Below are positions 1 to 13,000 of a stretch of 64,000 nucleotides of DNA, piece by piece (within the stretch, counting starts at the first letter, position 1; the number at the start of each line of letters is the position of its first letter). This DNA is from Strongylocentrotus droebachiensis. Its lineage: Eukaryota; Echinodermata; Echinoidea; Camarodonta; Strongylocentrotidae. A model generated the notes under the pieces. It searched no databases and was not told the origin of the DNA. It was given only the letters and a program-made list of their open reading frames with translations. The translations under genes and the position numbers were made by a program. The stretch spans positions 1-64,000 of the forward strand of contig JAVYIG010001041.1 in NCBI GenBank assembly GCA_035222895.1, written 5' to 3'.

Positions 1-3000
1 AGTAACAAAAATAACAACGAAATCAGAGGTAAACGAAAGACTATTTACCCTTTTCGTCGACAGAGCAAGCACACGAGAAGCACGAAGATAGCGATAGCGA
101 ATAGCGGGACCAAAGTGGAGCTTAGTATTGGCACCAAGTTTAATCCTGTTTCAGCTTTTAACGGTAAGGAAAGGGAAATGATAATCATTTGAGAATCAAC
201 TGCTTCTGTAAACGACTCATGTTAATTTCGCATTATACCAGAATCAAGATAAATGTTGTAGCACATCATAGCATACTCAAACTACCTTTAATGGCGTGTA
301 TAGGACTGACATTAAATGCGAAAGTAAACACGCCATATGATTTATCTTCATGACGAAGCATTGGAGGGGCATCTGAAGGGCAAGGCCGATTCATCAATAT
401 TACTAGGCATGCATCTTACTCCCAAGTTTTAAAAATATCTGATGATGCCCCCCGTGATGCCCATAAATATCAAATTAACCCATTTTCTTCTTTCTTTTCC
501 TCTTCTTCTTCTTCTTCTTCTTCTTCTGTCTCTCTCTCTCTAAAGCTATGGTCACATCACATAAAAGTAGCCTGCTCGGCGGCCGGCAGGCGAGTTTTGA
601 GCCAATTTCGCCCAGGCACCGAGCGGCGGCCGCCCGGGCACCGCTTGTTTTTAGGGCATCGCTCGGTCGCTGCTGAAAATTTAGCGCGGAGTTAAAATTC
701 GGGCAGCGCCTGCTCACTTTCACTCGCCGCCCAAAGTATGCTCGGTGCCCGGGCGTTTCGCCGCCCGGTCGCCGCTGGGAGATCAGTCGGTCACTGGGTG
801 GCGAGTTCAAAATCGGTCAGCAACCTTTGACTTAGTGACTTTGATTTTTGATCTAAATCGCTCGATTATGCCTGGATTACATTTGGCCTGCGATTAGTCT
901 CCGGGGCCCGTATCCTGCCCGTATCCCCTTTTCCGTGCGGCCTTTGTGCGGAGGCAGGAGGCGGCCGTGAGATTTCCATACGGATTCACGGGCTCCGCAG
1001 CCTTTACGATTTTGTTTCGCGAGAAGTTAAACAAATTTGAAAAAATCGTAAGCCCGTAGCCCGTATACATGTCGTAAATGGCATTGCACAATCCCCGCAC
1101 GGGCATCGCCCGGAGGCCTCGCACTGATTGTGCAGCAAACGTACGATTTTTCGGTGAACATGGGGGCAAAAAAAATCGTTGTAGACTTGTGGGGCATTCG
1201 CACGGCCATTGCACAGCTATCGCAAGGTTGATGTACGGTCACCACTCCTTTTCCGCGCAACCTTTGTAGGGAAGCTTCACGGGCTCCGTACGATTTCCGT
1301 GCGAAGGCTGCGGAGACTGCACGGCTACTGCATTCAAATTGCTCGATTTCCGTACAATCTCCGAGCAGCCTCTGTACGGATGTGCCCCGGCCTGCCTCCA
1401 AGGGTCAATACAATAAATGGCACGATGCTCGTAGATAATGTAAACACAAACATCGTAGCCCGTAGCCTCCTACGATGTCTACGACAAATCGTAGACTAAT
1501 TTATCGTACGGCGCCCGGGGCAAATGTAATCTAGGCATAAGGTCGGTGTCCGGGCGGCGAACGCCCGGGCGCTAATTTTTTATTCCCAAGACAGGTTTGC
1601 CAATGCTAATATTTCCGGTCATCTGATTGCCTGATATGTTACGTCACTAGCAATGACGTAACCCTTAGGGTGAGTGAAAGGGTTATAGAAATAATGCAGA
1701 ATCACTTTTCATCAACCCATCGTTGGCTCAATCGGTAAGGACAGCGTATTACAATCTCAGAAGAGTCGTGGGTTCAAGTCTCAGTTTTTAAAAGTTTTTT
1801 TGCCTTTATAAATAGTGAGGCAAAGCAATACAAAATCAAAGTCTAATCGTTTGTGACCTCTTTCCGATCTGATAATGACGTATCAGCCATCGAGAAGAAC
1901 GGAAATATAAGAAATTGCAAACCTGTTTGGGAATAAAAAATTTGCCGCCCGGGCACCGAGCGTATTTTGGCGCCCCGCCGATCACCGGCCGGCTACCGGA
2001 CAATTTCCTTAAATTAGCCGGTGGCCGGTGGGAGACCGCTCGGGTATCGGTGTGTCATTGGTCGGTCACTGCCGGGACGCCGCCTAGAGTAGCTCTCCGA
2101 TTTCGCCCAGTTTTTACCTAAAATAGACCGGCGACCGGCGGGAAATCGTTAGGGGCAACGCCCCTGGCATCGCTGGGGCTCTACAGCCTGCTCGACTTCT
2201 CAAAAAAAAATCGTTAGGCGATGCCTAATTTCCAGCGGCGACCGAGCAGGCTACTAATCGGTCGGTCGCTGCTCTGTTTTGTGACCATAGCTTAAGCCTA
2301 AACGCATGATTGATAAGACACCACAATCGCATGGAAACAGAAAAGCTCTGAATATCAATGATACAATGTAATGATATAAACACAAACCTGTTGGTGATGC
2401 GGACGATGTCGCTGTAGAGGTCGCGATATATATTGGTCCACTAGTTCCAGGTACAGATGTCACATGAATGTCTGGCCCTATCGCATCCGGTGGTGTCAAC
2501 GCTGTTAAAATGTATATAGGTTATGCAATAATTAGGCATTTTGTATGATGCAATGACTGATCCATGAGATAAAACACAACTAATAACACGAGGGAGAAAT
2601 AAGGCCTAAATCGATCAACACGTCTTCTTCTTTGTTCTTTGTTGTTATTGTTATTTATTTAGTCATTTATTCCATCGTATGGAAACAGAAAAACTCTTTA
2701 AAGGTACTATGTCCCTTTTGCAGCCAACCTCAAATTCTATAGAACTTTGCAGGAATTATAAATATGTCATGTAGATCTAGATTTATGTCCTATCTGTGAA
2801 ATTTAAATGTTAGCAGTGTCCTAATATTCAATTTATGCAAGGAAACCTGTTTACTTGCTAGACTTCACCGTCAGACACTATTGAGTGACTGACTGGCTTT
2901 TTTTCTTCTTTGATAATTACATACATAAAATGAGCTGTAAAGGGTACATGAGCATTTGTCTAAATCAATAACCCACTTCTTGTGATGGCCAAAATTTAAC

Positions 3001-6000
3001 TAATTGAATCTTTGCGCAGCATAAAACGTATGACCATTCAGTTCAATGGTCTGAAAATCAAGACTATTACTTATTGGCTTTATAGCTCCTAAGTCGATTT
3101 GACAACTAATAGTCGTTTTTTTCCCACTTGAAGACATTTTCAAACCCCACGTTTTTTAGGGAAGTTCTAAATTAGTATTATCTTTCAAATGCCGTTGGAA
3201 TTAAACCTTTTCATTTTTTGGCCTGCAAATGGGACATAGTACCTTTAATACCAATGATACAACATATGATTTAAACACAAACCTGTTGGCGATTCTGACG
3301 ATGTTGAAGTAGAGTTCGCGGTAGATGTTGGTCCGGTAGTTACAGGTCTAGAGGTCACATTGCGGCCAGGCCCTATCAAACTCGATGGTGGCAACGCTGT
3401 AAGAATGTAGGTCGGGAAATGATTAGGCTTTTTTTATACGAAGACACAGTGAATTACAATTGAATACCTGTGGGGGGAAAGGGCCCGAATCCATCTAAAC
3501 GTCTTTTCATGTATTCGTTGTTTTCATTTTTATTAGTTCTTTTTAGTTTTGGTTATCAAGAAACAACTTTATATTTGTCGAGAAAAAAGAAAGATTGTAT
3601 TATCACGGATTGCTTGAAACTTAATTTTAAATGTGAAAACATGATAAAATATTCTGTGTGTAGTAAATAAAGTTAAAATTCAAATACTGTTATGACGGAC
3701 ACGAGCTGTTCTTCTCCTCATATATTCGCTCACTGAGATCGAGTTAATGTTTACAATTTATATCCCTTTAAGAATTACTCATGACTAGCATCGGTTTTAT
3801 ATACATGGAGCACAAATCAACTTTAATAGAACAACATGATGAAATTAGGTATAGATAGAGATAAAAATCCATCACCTTTGCATATTGTGATAGTAGAAAT
3901 AAGATAAATAGCACATAATAAAGTTTTTTTAAATCGCAGTGACAAGATTTCAATCTGATAACTATTGATTGATTGATTGATTGATTGATTTTATTCGTCA
4001 AGTATAGTACATTGAATGCATACATAAAGCAAATGGAACAAGAAGATACATTGACAGGATAACCCATGAAAGCCGGAAAAAGGCTTATTTCCAACGGGGT
4101 CCTATAAAGTACGTGTACAGTACGGCATGAGAATAAAATATCACAACTAATAACTACTACGAATATTACGAATAAATAAATATAACATAAACAACAACAA
4201 AAATTTCTAGAACTTATAGCAAACAATGATCTACGGTATATTATGCAAGATTAAACTTAAAAACATGCGCTACACATAATGAACTGTGATTTAAGATAAC
4301 TGATATTACTGTTCTTGAAGGGATTCATGCTTTAGGTATTGTTTTAATACACTTTTAAAGTGTGAAAAATTCTTAACTATTTTGACATGTTTTGGAGAGA
4401 ATTCCAAAATTGGATACCATTAAAATAAAAAGAGTTTCCAATTTGTCCTTTTCGCTTGGGTAAAACAAAATTAAAATGACTATTTCTTGTATCGTATCCA
4501 TGGATATTTGAGACACGAGTAAAATTATTAGTAATATAATGATCTACATCTGAGTAGTATATTTTATGGACATGGTGTAACACGAGTTGTTTAGACCTTT
4601 GACCTACATGGAGTATACCTGCTTCTTCAAGTTCATTTTTCCCGACGTGTGTTCTTGGGCCTAAGCAATTAATAAATCTTACCATCTTATTCTGAATTAT
4701 TCTTAACTTTTTCTTATCCATCTTGCCCAGACTACTGTACCAAGCAGCATTAGCATAATCAAATAAACATTGTATCAAAGCAAAACACAAAATACGTCTC
4801 GACTTCATGTTCATACAAGTTTGGTATCTATACAAAAATTTTAAGCGAGAATTAGCCTTTTTGGCAATTGAATCTACCAAACCTGTCCATGACAGATCAC
4901 TAGTTAAATTTATTCCTAAATATTTTACTGAATCTTTTCTCTCAATCACTTGATTATTATAGGTAACCTTGAAGTCACGTGTATATTTAAACTTTCCCTT
5001 CGAACAAAATAAAATACTTTCTGTTTTTCCAACATGTAAACTAAGCTTGTTGTCTGTCATCCATTCGATGCATTTTGCCAATTCTGCACTTAGTTTTTCT
5101 TCAATTGACTTAGGATTTGTATCTGAATATAGTAACACACTATCGTCAGCATATAAAAGTAATTTAGAATCATTAACACAAGTACACATATCATTAATAT
5201 AACACATAAAGACACTATAAAGACACTATTCTTGACACTACACTAAAAAAACTGAGGTGCTAAATGTTGGGTGCTGAGTGAGATTCTGCACTTGAAGTGC
5301 CAAAATCAGCACTTGACGGGTTAACTTTAACAAGGAAACCGAAACGTGCTGAATATTTGAGTGCTGAAAACGAGTGCTATAACAATATGCAGCACTTAAC
5401 ATCGAGTGCTGACTGCATAACCTGATCTGATTGGTCGGTTAGTATAATAGCTGTTACCTTGTGAATATTTGTTTTTGAATCAAATTCAGCTAAGAGATTC
5501 TTACATTCTTCATTCTCCAGGTCAATACCAAGGCCTCAAAAGTCTGAATAACTTTGCTCCTTAAACTGTCAACAACATCAGTATTCAAAGCTGTTGCAGC
5601 AGATAACACTCTGTTTGTCATAGCATGGGTCATGTTGGTGTTTGATAAAAGAGAACCAATGAAAAATGCAGCTGGTCTCACTATGAACATGACAGACAAT
5701 GAAAGCGGACAAAATATACAGTTCCTCAGGTAGACAAAGGAACATCCCTTGACTGCTATTATGTAAAATGTGTAAAACAGGTGAATATGCATGTGACACC
5801 TGTTCTACACATTTTTACATAATAGCAGTGAAGGGATGTTCCTTGGTCTACCTATGGAACTGTATATTTTGTCCGCTTTCATTGTCTGTCATATTCATAG
5901 TGTCTTGTACTGTCATTATGCATTGCTCCATCTTGTTCTTGTAGTAGGCCTATCCTATCATCATCATCATCAAATGCATCATCTGCTGCAGGATTATGCA

Positions 6001-6979
6001 CTTCACCAACAGCAACACCCAAATCAGCATCAACTAGACCCTCCATACCCTGTACAGCTTCAGGTTCAGGTTCTTCTTGTGGATGTTGGTTTAATAAATG
6101 TTTCCTGTAAGAGTTGAAAGTGGTAAATGACGAAGGACATCCACCTTGACCACATAGGCATATGTTCTGGCTTATTGCAGAACTTTGTCAACATGTGCCT
6201 TTACTGCAACAGTGTTTTTTGGTTAAACTGTTAATAAAATACCAACTATATATATAAAGTCATTTATTTGTCTTTTTTTTTGTGTGTGAGTGTGACAAAA
6301 TTGCATAATTTCACTATATATGAAATATAACGCCTGGAGTGCTAAAACATATAACACCAGTAGTGCTAAACATTACAAAACTGTTGTGTTCTGCACCTAA
6401 GTTGTGCAGTTTTTTAGCACTACTAGTGCTATTCAGAGTAGATTGTGGGGTTATTTAGCACCACCTGCCCAACATTCATAGCACTTGAAGTGTTTTTTTA
6501 GCACTTTTTAGTGCTTATCTATAGCACTTAAACTAGTGCTGAACTAGCACTTGCACTTGTGCTGAAATAGCACTAGCTGTGCAGTCCCTATGCGAGCACT
6601 GAAAAGGTGCTGAATATAGCCCTCCAAGTGCTAAAAATAGCACTACATTTTTTTGAGTGTACAATATGGACTCTTTCATTCCACGTGAATAATAAATCCA
6701 TCCTGGTGTGTATATAAAATAAAAAAATCAAATTAATTTTCTGATCATTTTTGTCATTAATTATTGCTTTTATTATTTTTATCATCATAATTTTTCTCAC
6801 ATTGTTCGATAGTGACATTGAATTCGATTTGAATTGTACATTGTACAGTGTTAAATTGAAAACTTCAAACTGATTGTAAACTTCTCCAATACCCCAATGT
6901 GGGTGACATGAGAATAAATTGTCATTTTCATTGAAATAGTCAGGCCCGTAGCCAGAGTTTGATGTTTTTTTTTTTTTTT

Positions 6980-7010
<31 letters not shown>

Positions 7011-10000
7011 CACATACATGTATTTGATCGACGTCCTGGGGAGGGGTCTACACAAAATTCAACCGATCTTGTACATTTTTGGGGGGCACGTGCCCCCCAC
7101 CCCCCCCCCCCCCCCTCCCGTGGCTTCGTGCCTGGTAAAAGTTGTCATTGACTTTCATTGACTTTTCTACGAAGAGGGCAACTATGATCGTGTTTATACG
7201 GAAACAAAACAAAAGGCGAGTTCAACACGGCCCGCGGATCACAAGGACGCCACAATGCGGGGAGTTTGGCACTCTAATCATTAACTCTAGGTGATTAACC
7301 TACATTAGCTTCAGCATCAGCAAATCCGGAAGAGAAGGAACGATCTTAAAAATTTCTCACTCATTATTATACATGTTTGTGGAATAATTTCCTTAAAAAA
7401 AAAAATCTTGTTTGCAATGAAGGTAATAATTTAGTAAGGCACATACTTATTACGTGAATTATTGTTTAATTCGCAATGCAACTGAAAGCAAGGATAAGAA
7501 CAGCCGATTAATGACCTGGCTAGCTAGCTAGCTGGGTTCGACACGGCTCGTGGATCACAGTGATCCCGTTTACATGACATAAAATCGCCGTGTTCAGCAC
7601 AGCTCGCGGGTTGAAACCTGTCATTCTGACGGATCAAAAAAGGCGTGGTCGACACGGTTCTAGGACACCTACCCCCAGGACATAACCCCCCGCATAACCA
7701 ACCCAGTCAACTATCCCCTTAGGACAACTACCCCCTAGGGAAACCACCCTCCAGGACAACTACCCCCGGGACAACTACCACCTAGGCCAACTACCCCCCA
7801 GTCAACTACCCCTTAGGACAACTACCCCCTAGGGCAACCACCCTCTAGGACAACTACCCCCGGGACAACTACCCCTAGGCCAACTACCCCTTAAGACAAC
7901 TACCCCCCCCGAAAACTACCCCCAGACAACTACGCCCTACGACAACCATCCTCTAGAACAAAAACCCACTGGACAACTACCCCCGGACAACTAACCCCTG
8001 ACAACTACCCCTAGGAGGTATTTGTCGTAGGGGGTACTTGTCTGGGGGTAGATGTCTGGGGTAGTTGTCCGGGAGGTAGTTGTCCTGGGGGTAGTTGTCC
8101 GAGGTTAGTTGTCCTAGGGGATGGTTGTCCAAGGGGGTAGTTGACTGGGGGTGGTTATCTGGGGGTAGGTGTCCTAGCTAAACCGTGTCGATCACGCCTT
8201 TTTGGATCCGTCAGAATGGCAGGTTTCAACCCGTGAGCTGTGCTGAACACGGCGATTTTATGTCATGTAAACGGGATCACTGTGATTCGCGAGCCGTGTC
8301 GAACCCAGCTAGCTAGCTAGCCAGGTCATTAATCTGCTGAATGAATGACAAATATTGTTAAAGCCAGTTTATTGTTGTATATAGTTAATGAAGGTTGATT
8401 TTATAGATTGACTGAATTGTTTATTATCATTTCTTCGAAGTCAGTGGTTGAATTGGGAAAGATTTACACCCCCCAAATTAAATGTAAACAATGAAAAATG
8501 ATTAAAGGCAAAACATAAATATGATAAATAAATTCCTATAATTTGCGGTAGGTCGCCTACCGTTGTTGGGAACAAACCACTGTAGATCCTCATCGGAATC
8601 GTCGGTCTCCTTAACGGAATCGTAGATCTCCTCACTGGTATCAAAGTTGCTAATCCCCGCTGTAATTAGAGACATAATTTTTGTTTTAATGAAATGCTTG
8701 ACATTATAAGTTTTATAATGCAGTTTTTTATAAGAGGTGTTGTGGTGTAGTGGTTTTCTCACTTGACTCTCAGTCCAAGGATTAAGGGTTCGAATCTCAA
8801 CCCGGACCTAACGTCTCACAATTTCATGCACGTAACCTCGATCGTGAGTTAGAAGCCTAATGTTGAAGCGAGTAGTATCAAACAGTGGACTTCATCTATG
8901 CTGCAGCAGTCACATGATGACGACGATGATGATGACTTCAAGTCGCCCTGAAAACCGGAATACAAGCACATTTAAAGGGATAGTTGAGTTCTGTTTTCAG
9001 ACCGCAAATGCCTTCAAAGTGCATGGATATTGCTCTTATTCTTAACTATGACATTTCTAGTGCCCTTTTAGAATCTAAAATTGCTATGAAGGTAATTTTA
9101 GATCCCAAAATGTGTGAAATTTAGCCAATGCGATCATACCAATTCAGCTCCACTTTCAAAAATAAAAGGTGACCGTTCATTATTTATTTAATTCAAAATA
9201 CGATACATGGGCCGGCTGGTTGTGGGTAATATAACCGACACGAAAATGCCAACAAAAAAGCCAACATCGGCATTGGCTGAAAAAATACGACGTAAAAGGT
9301 CATTTTTTCAACGTTTTCTCTTCAAATTATCTAATATTTGTGGTGGTACACAAGTATTAGAAATCGTTACATTTATGGATATTTCAGCCGTCTCTGAACC
9401 GATTTTGATCAAACAAAGATGATTTTGTCATTTAAATTGTATGTTCTTTAAAATTTGACTCTCAGTTTTTTATTATCTCACAAAAAAATATTTTGTGTAA
9501 CGCCCTCTGCAACAGAACTCAACTATCCCTTTAAACAAAGTTGCTTTCCTCCATGTCCTCTTTGAGCGTATTTTTCTATTTCACTACTTGGTGAATTAAT
9601 CATGATAATCGGAACAGTCCCAGAGGTGGCCTTGACTAACCTCCAGTTGGAGAGTTCAATGTGACCTGCTAAAGAAGATATGTATTCCCAATTTTTTCCA
9701 TGAATTCGTCTTAATTACGATACCATATTCACTGTTTACGTTTCCTTGGTAAACTAACTAGTCCGTGATATGCACATTTCTGTCTCAAAACTTGTCAAAA
9801 TCACTTGAAAGTTGTATTTTGTCTGCTAATATCATTAAATAAGTTTTTTTAACCCCCTAATTTGGTGTAAAGTTATTCATTGATGTGTTATCTGATGTTT
9901 CCCGCAAACAAAATAAGTATCAGTCAACTCATGTAGACATTGTTTTTTGCCCCTTATTTGAAGATATGCAAACATGTCGGTTTTTCGTGTATTGTAAACT

Positions 10001-13000
10001 TTCTTAAAGTTTGTGATTTATGTGTTTACATTTTACCCAGTTTCTCAGCAGATATAAATCTAATCTCCACCAAATTAAAAAACAATTTTGTAAAGCATAC
10101 AAAAATAGGTAGACAAAATTATTTTAATACATTTTATTGTCTTCAATTATTAATGACGTCATAAATGTGCATATATTTTAATATGCAAATTTCTGTCTCA
10201 AAACCTGTCAAAATCACCTAAAAGTTGTATTTCTCTGCTAATATCATGAAATAAGTTTTCTAACCCCTTTATTTGGTGTAAAATTATTCATTGATATGTT
10301 ATCTGATGTTTCCCGCAAAAAGAAAAATCAGTATTAGTCAACTCTTATACAACGCCCCCCCCCCCCCCTCGCCCTCATATTACGATTAATACATGCTGTA
10401 TATATAATGTACATTCAATTAAAATTCCTGTTTCTGAAAACAAAAAGCTCGACAAGCAGTATTAATTACTGTTGGGGCTAGCCTGTTAACATCAAACTAA
10501 TGCACTTGTCATTTGTAAGACGCACCTCTTGACCCCCGGGAATGGTGCGTCATGGTTGCGTCATGTTCCCCAAAATCGCGACGCACAGTACCGTCATGGC
10601 CGCAAAATGTCCGTCACAATACTGACCCATATGTGCGTCATAGTAAGTCACTTTACCACGTTGCGTCATTTGGTGTGTCAATGGGACCGTCACTTTCTCC
10701 AAGCTTGTCTGTTTCTCAAATGTGCGTCATTGGCTAGTCATTTTCATGAAATGGTGTGTCATATGTTTGACTCAAATGTGCGTCGATGGAATGTAATGGT
10801 GTGTCACTTTCTGTGACGGAAGGTGCGTCATGGTATCAAAATGTACGACTCACATCGGTACAATGACGCACCATTCCCGGGGGTCAAGAGGTGCGTCTTA
10901 CAAATGACAAGTGCATAAACCAATGGGGATCTGAGCACAATTGGTTTATGCGGCCTGTCACCCTGAGCAACGGGCATCTTTAAAAAGACCATTGACCGGT
11001 AGGCGAGTGTGAGGGCACTTTTCAAAAGAATATTGACTGGTAAGCGGGTATGAGGGGAATGGCTAAAATCCCGACTGCAATTTCCACCAATCAGATGGCT
11101 AGATTTCTAAAGAGAGGTATAAGAATCAGTCTAGTGTATGAGGAAAAGTACGATAGGAATGGATCAACTGATCAAACACATGCAATGTTTACAAACGGGC
11201 ATACACAAGCAACCATAAGGAGACCATAATATTTAAAAGAAATTGCTATAATCTGGCTTACCACATATCGGTACAGCGACTGACCATACTCCCCTCTCCA
11301 AGTCTAAACATGCTGTCTGCACTGCAGGCTGAGCTGTATAGCCTGAATTACACCTAACAGTAATGGATACACGCTCACCAATGGGCAAACCCTCATCAAA
11401 GATATTCCCTGCAAAACCTGTGATTGAGTAACGCTCTCCTCTGGATCTCTCTGGGAGCATGCATCGAGGAGGGCCTGTTGGAAAGACATTGATTAAAGAT
11501 GGCATTACAAACAAGAGAAAGCTCATCGAATTGTGGATTCTCCTGCCAAACAACTGTCTGATCCTTGCTCAATGTAAGGACTTGTTTGTAGTCTTTCATC
11601 CAATCGCAAAAAGTAGCCACAGCATCAAGGTTGCCTTTCAAAGCCCCTACACCCTATAAAGCAGGCTATTTCATCCAAACGATTAACCCTAAAAAGGCCG
11701 GGCTATTTGAGGTCTTAGTACGGCCGGGGTGGGCCATTATGGCCCCCCCCCCCCTTAAGATCTCGGCTGCGAAGCTGCCGATCGCCGCAAAAATTCGCAC
11801 GCATGTCAAGTGAAGTGTATAGAATAATAGGATAATTTCAATTTTTTGAAAAATTTACTCATTTGCATATTTATGGTAATTTATGCAAATAGTTTTTTTA
11901 CATTTTTAACCATAAATCATATATTATTCATATTTAAGCATTCTTTTTCACTACATATATTCATTAAACCATTCTGAATAATAATACGACAATTTTTTTT
12001 TGGAAGAGCCAGCTTATTCCTTATGTTATCCCTTGTTTTGATAATTTCTTATGTATTTCATTGTTTTTTTTAACTTATGTATTTCATTGTTCTTGTTGTT
12101 TTATTATATTTCTTACTACAATTCAACTATTGTGACTCCCAAAACAACCACCTAAACTTTAAACAAGACCAAATAACCCATGTTTGATCTGTTTTTAGGA
12201 AAAATGACTTTTCCATATGTTGTGTACACAAATCACGAAAATGAGCGATTTTCGGGCTGACATGCAAAGACAAAAGGTCACGTGATCTTGTAACCGTAGG
12301 TCCGATTTTCAACATTTTTTTTTTAAAGTTGCGCAGGACTCCAAAAAAAAAGTCAGCGAGCGGCGGGGCGCCATCCATATTCGTTCCCGAGCAATCGGAC
12401 AAATCGTGGAGGGGGGGCCATAATGCCCCCCCCCCGGCCTTATTAGGGTTAAACAATAATTGAAGAAAGGACAGGTTTTGTCTACAAGATAACATGTACT
12501 GACTGTGGCAATTTACAATGTTGGAGAAACTGCGAGAACACTGTTTAGTGTAGCTTGAACAAGCATAAAAGAGTCCTTAGATTGAGCAATCCACCTCATT
12601 CAGCAGGAGCAGAACACGCCCTTAATACTGGACACATTGGATGGGATGATGCCCTTATTAATCAACTTTGAAACACACTACTGGTTAAGAAAGTCTAATA
12701 ATCCATATGGGTCTAAAGGATTAATCCGACACTGAATAGGGACCCTGGCTATTCAATGTCACCTTTCTTCGCGCCGGTGATCTCGAGGCAGCAGACAGCA
12801 AGAAACTGTGTGAAGAAAGATTTTGTTTGAGAAAGTCCACATGAGTGGATAAAAGCTTGCCTACTCAGAATTTAGGTGGGTCGAAGCTGAAATTACGTGA
12901 TAATTTATTTAGGGGTGTCCAAATTCAGTCAAAATTTGTTTTTTCTTTAGGCTAGATAAAAGCCAGTCTATGGTATGTATATGGTCATCAACATAAGCAA

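Larger units (their letters stand above)
541..2296. mobile_element. GC-rich foldback element with nested insertions
   Basis: Ends are inverted: CTAAAGCTATGGTCACA at 541 and TGTGACCATAGCTTAAG at 2280-2296, followed inward by GTAGCCTGCTCGG against CCGAGCAGGCTAC. Inside, many short blocks of GCCGCCCGGGCACCGAGC type occur on both strands. No transposase frame. Confidence 0.6.
5241..6659. mobile_element. CACTA (EnSpm)-like element, 1.4 kb
   Basis: Termini CACTAAAAAAACTGAGGTGC at 5241 and, inverted, CACTCAAAAAAATGTAGTGC at 6659, with TA on both sides. About 200-330 bp at each end is packed with AGTGCT/AGCACT in both orientations, as expected for CACTA subterminal transposase sites. The interior keeps minus-strand coding remnants. 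Confidence 0.68.

Noticed and set aside
475..810. 111-codon minus-strand frame ending in a Lys/Arg run
   Set aside because: The basic run is the translated TTC microsatellite and the rest is a GC-rich transposon.
7660..8170. CRISPR-like array (repeated GACAACTACCCCC units)
   Set aside because: Units are adjacent with no unique spacers, flip orientation in the middle, and the DNA is clearly eukaryotic.
10529..10816. 95-codon open frames inside the 415-bp MITE
   Set aside because: Present in both copies only because the copies are identical; the peptides reflect the GTGCGTCAT repeat and have no transposase motifs.
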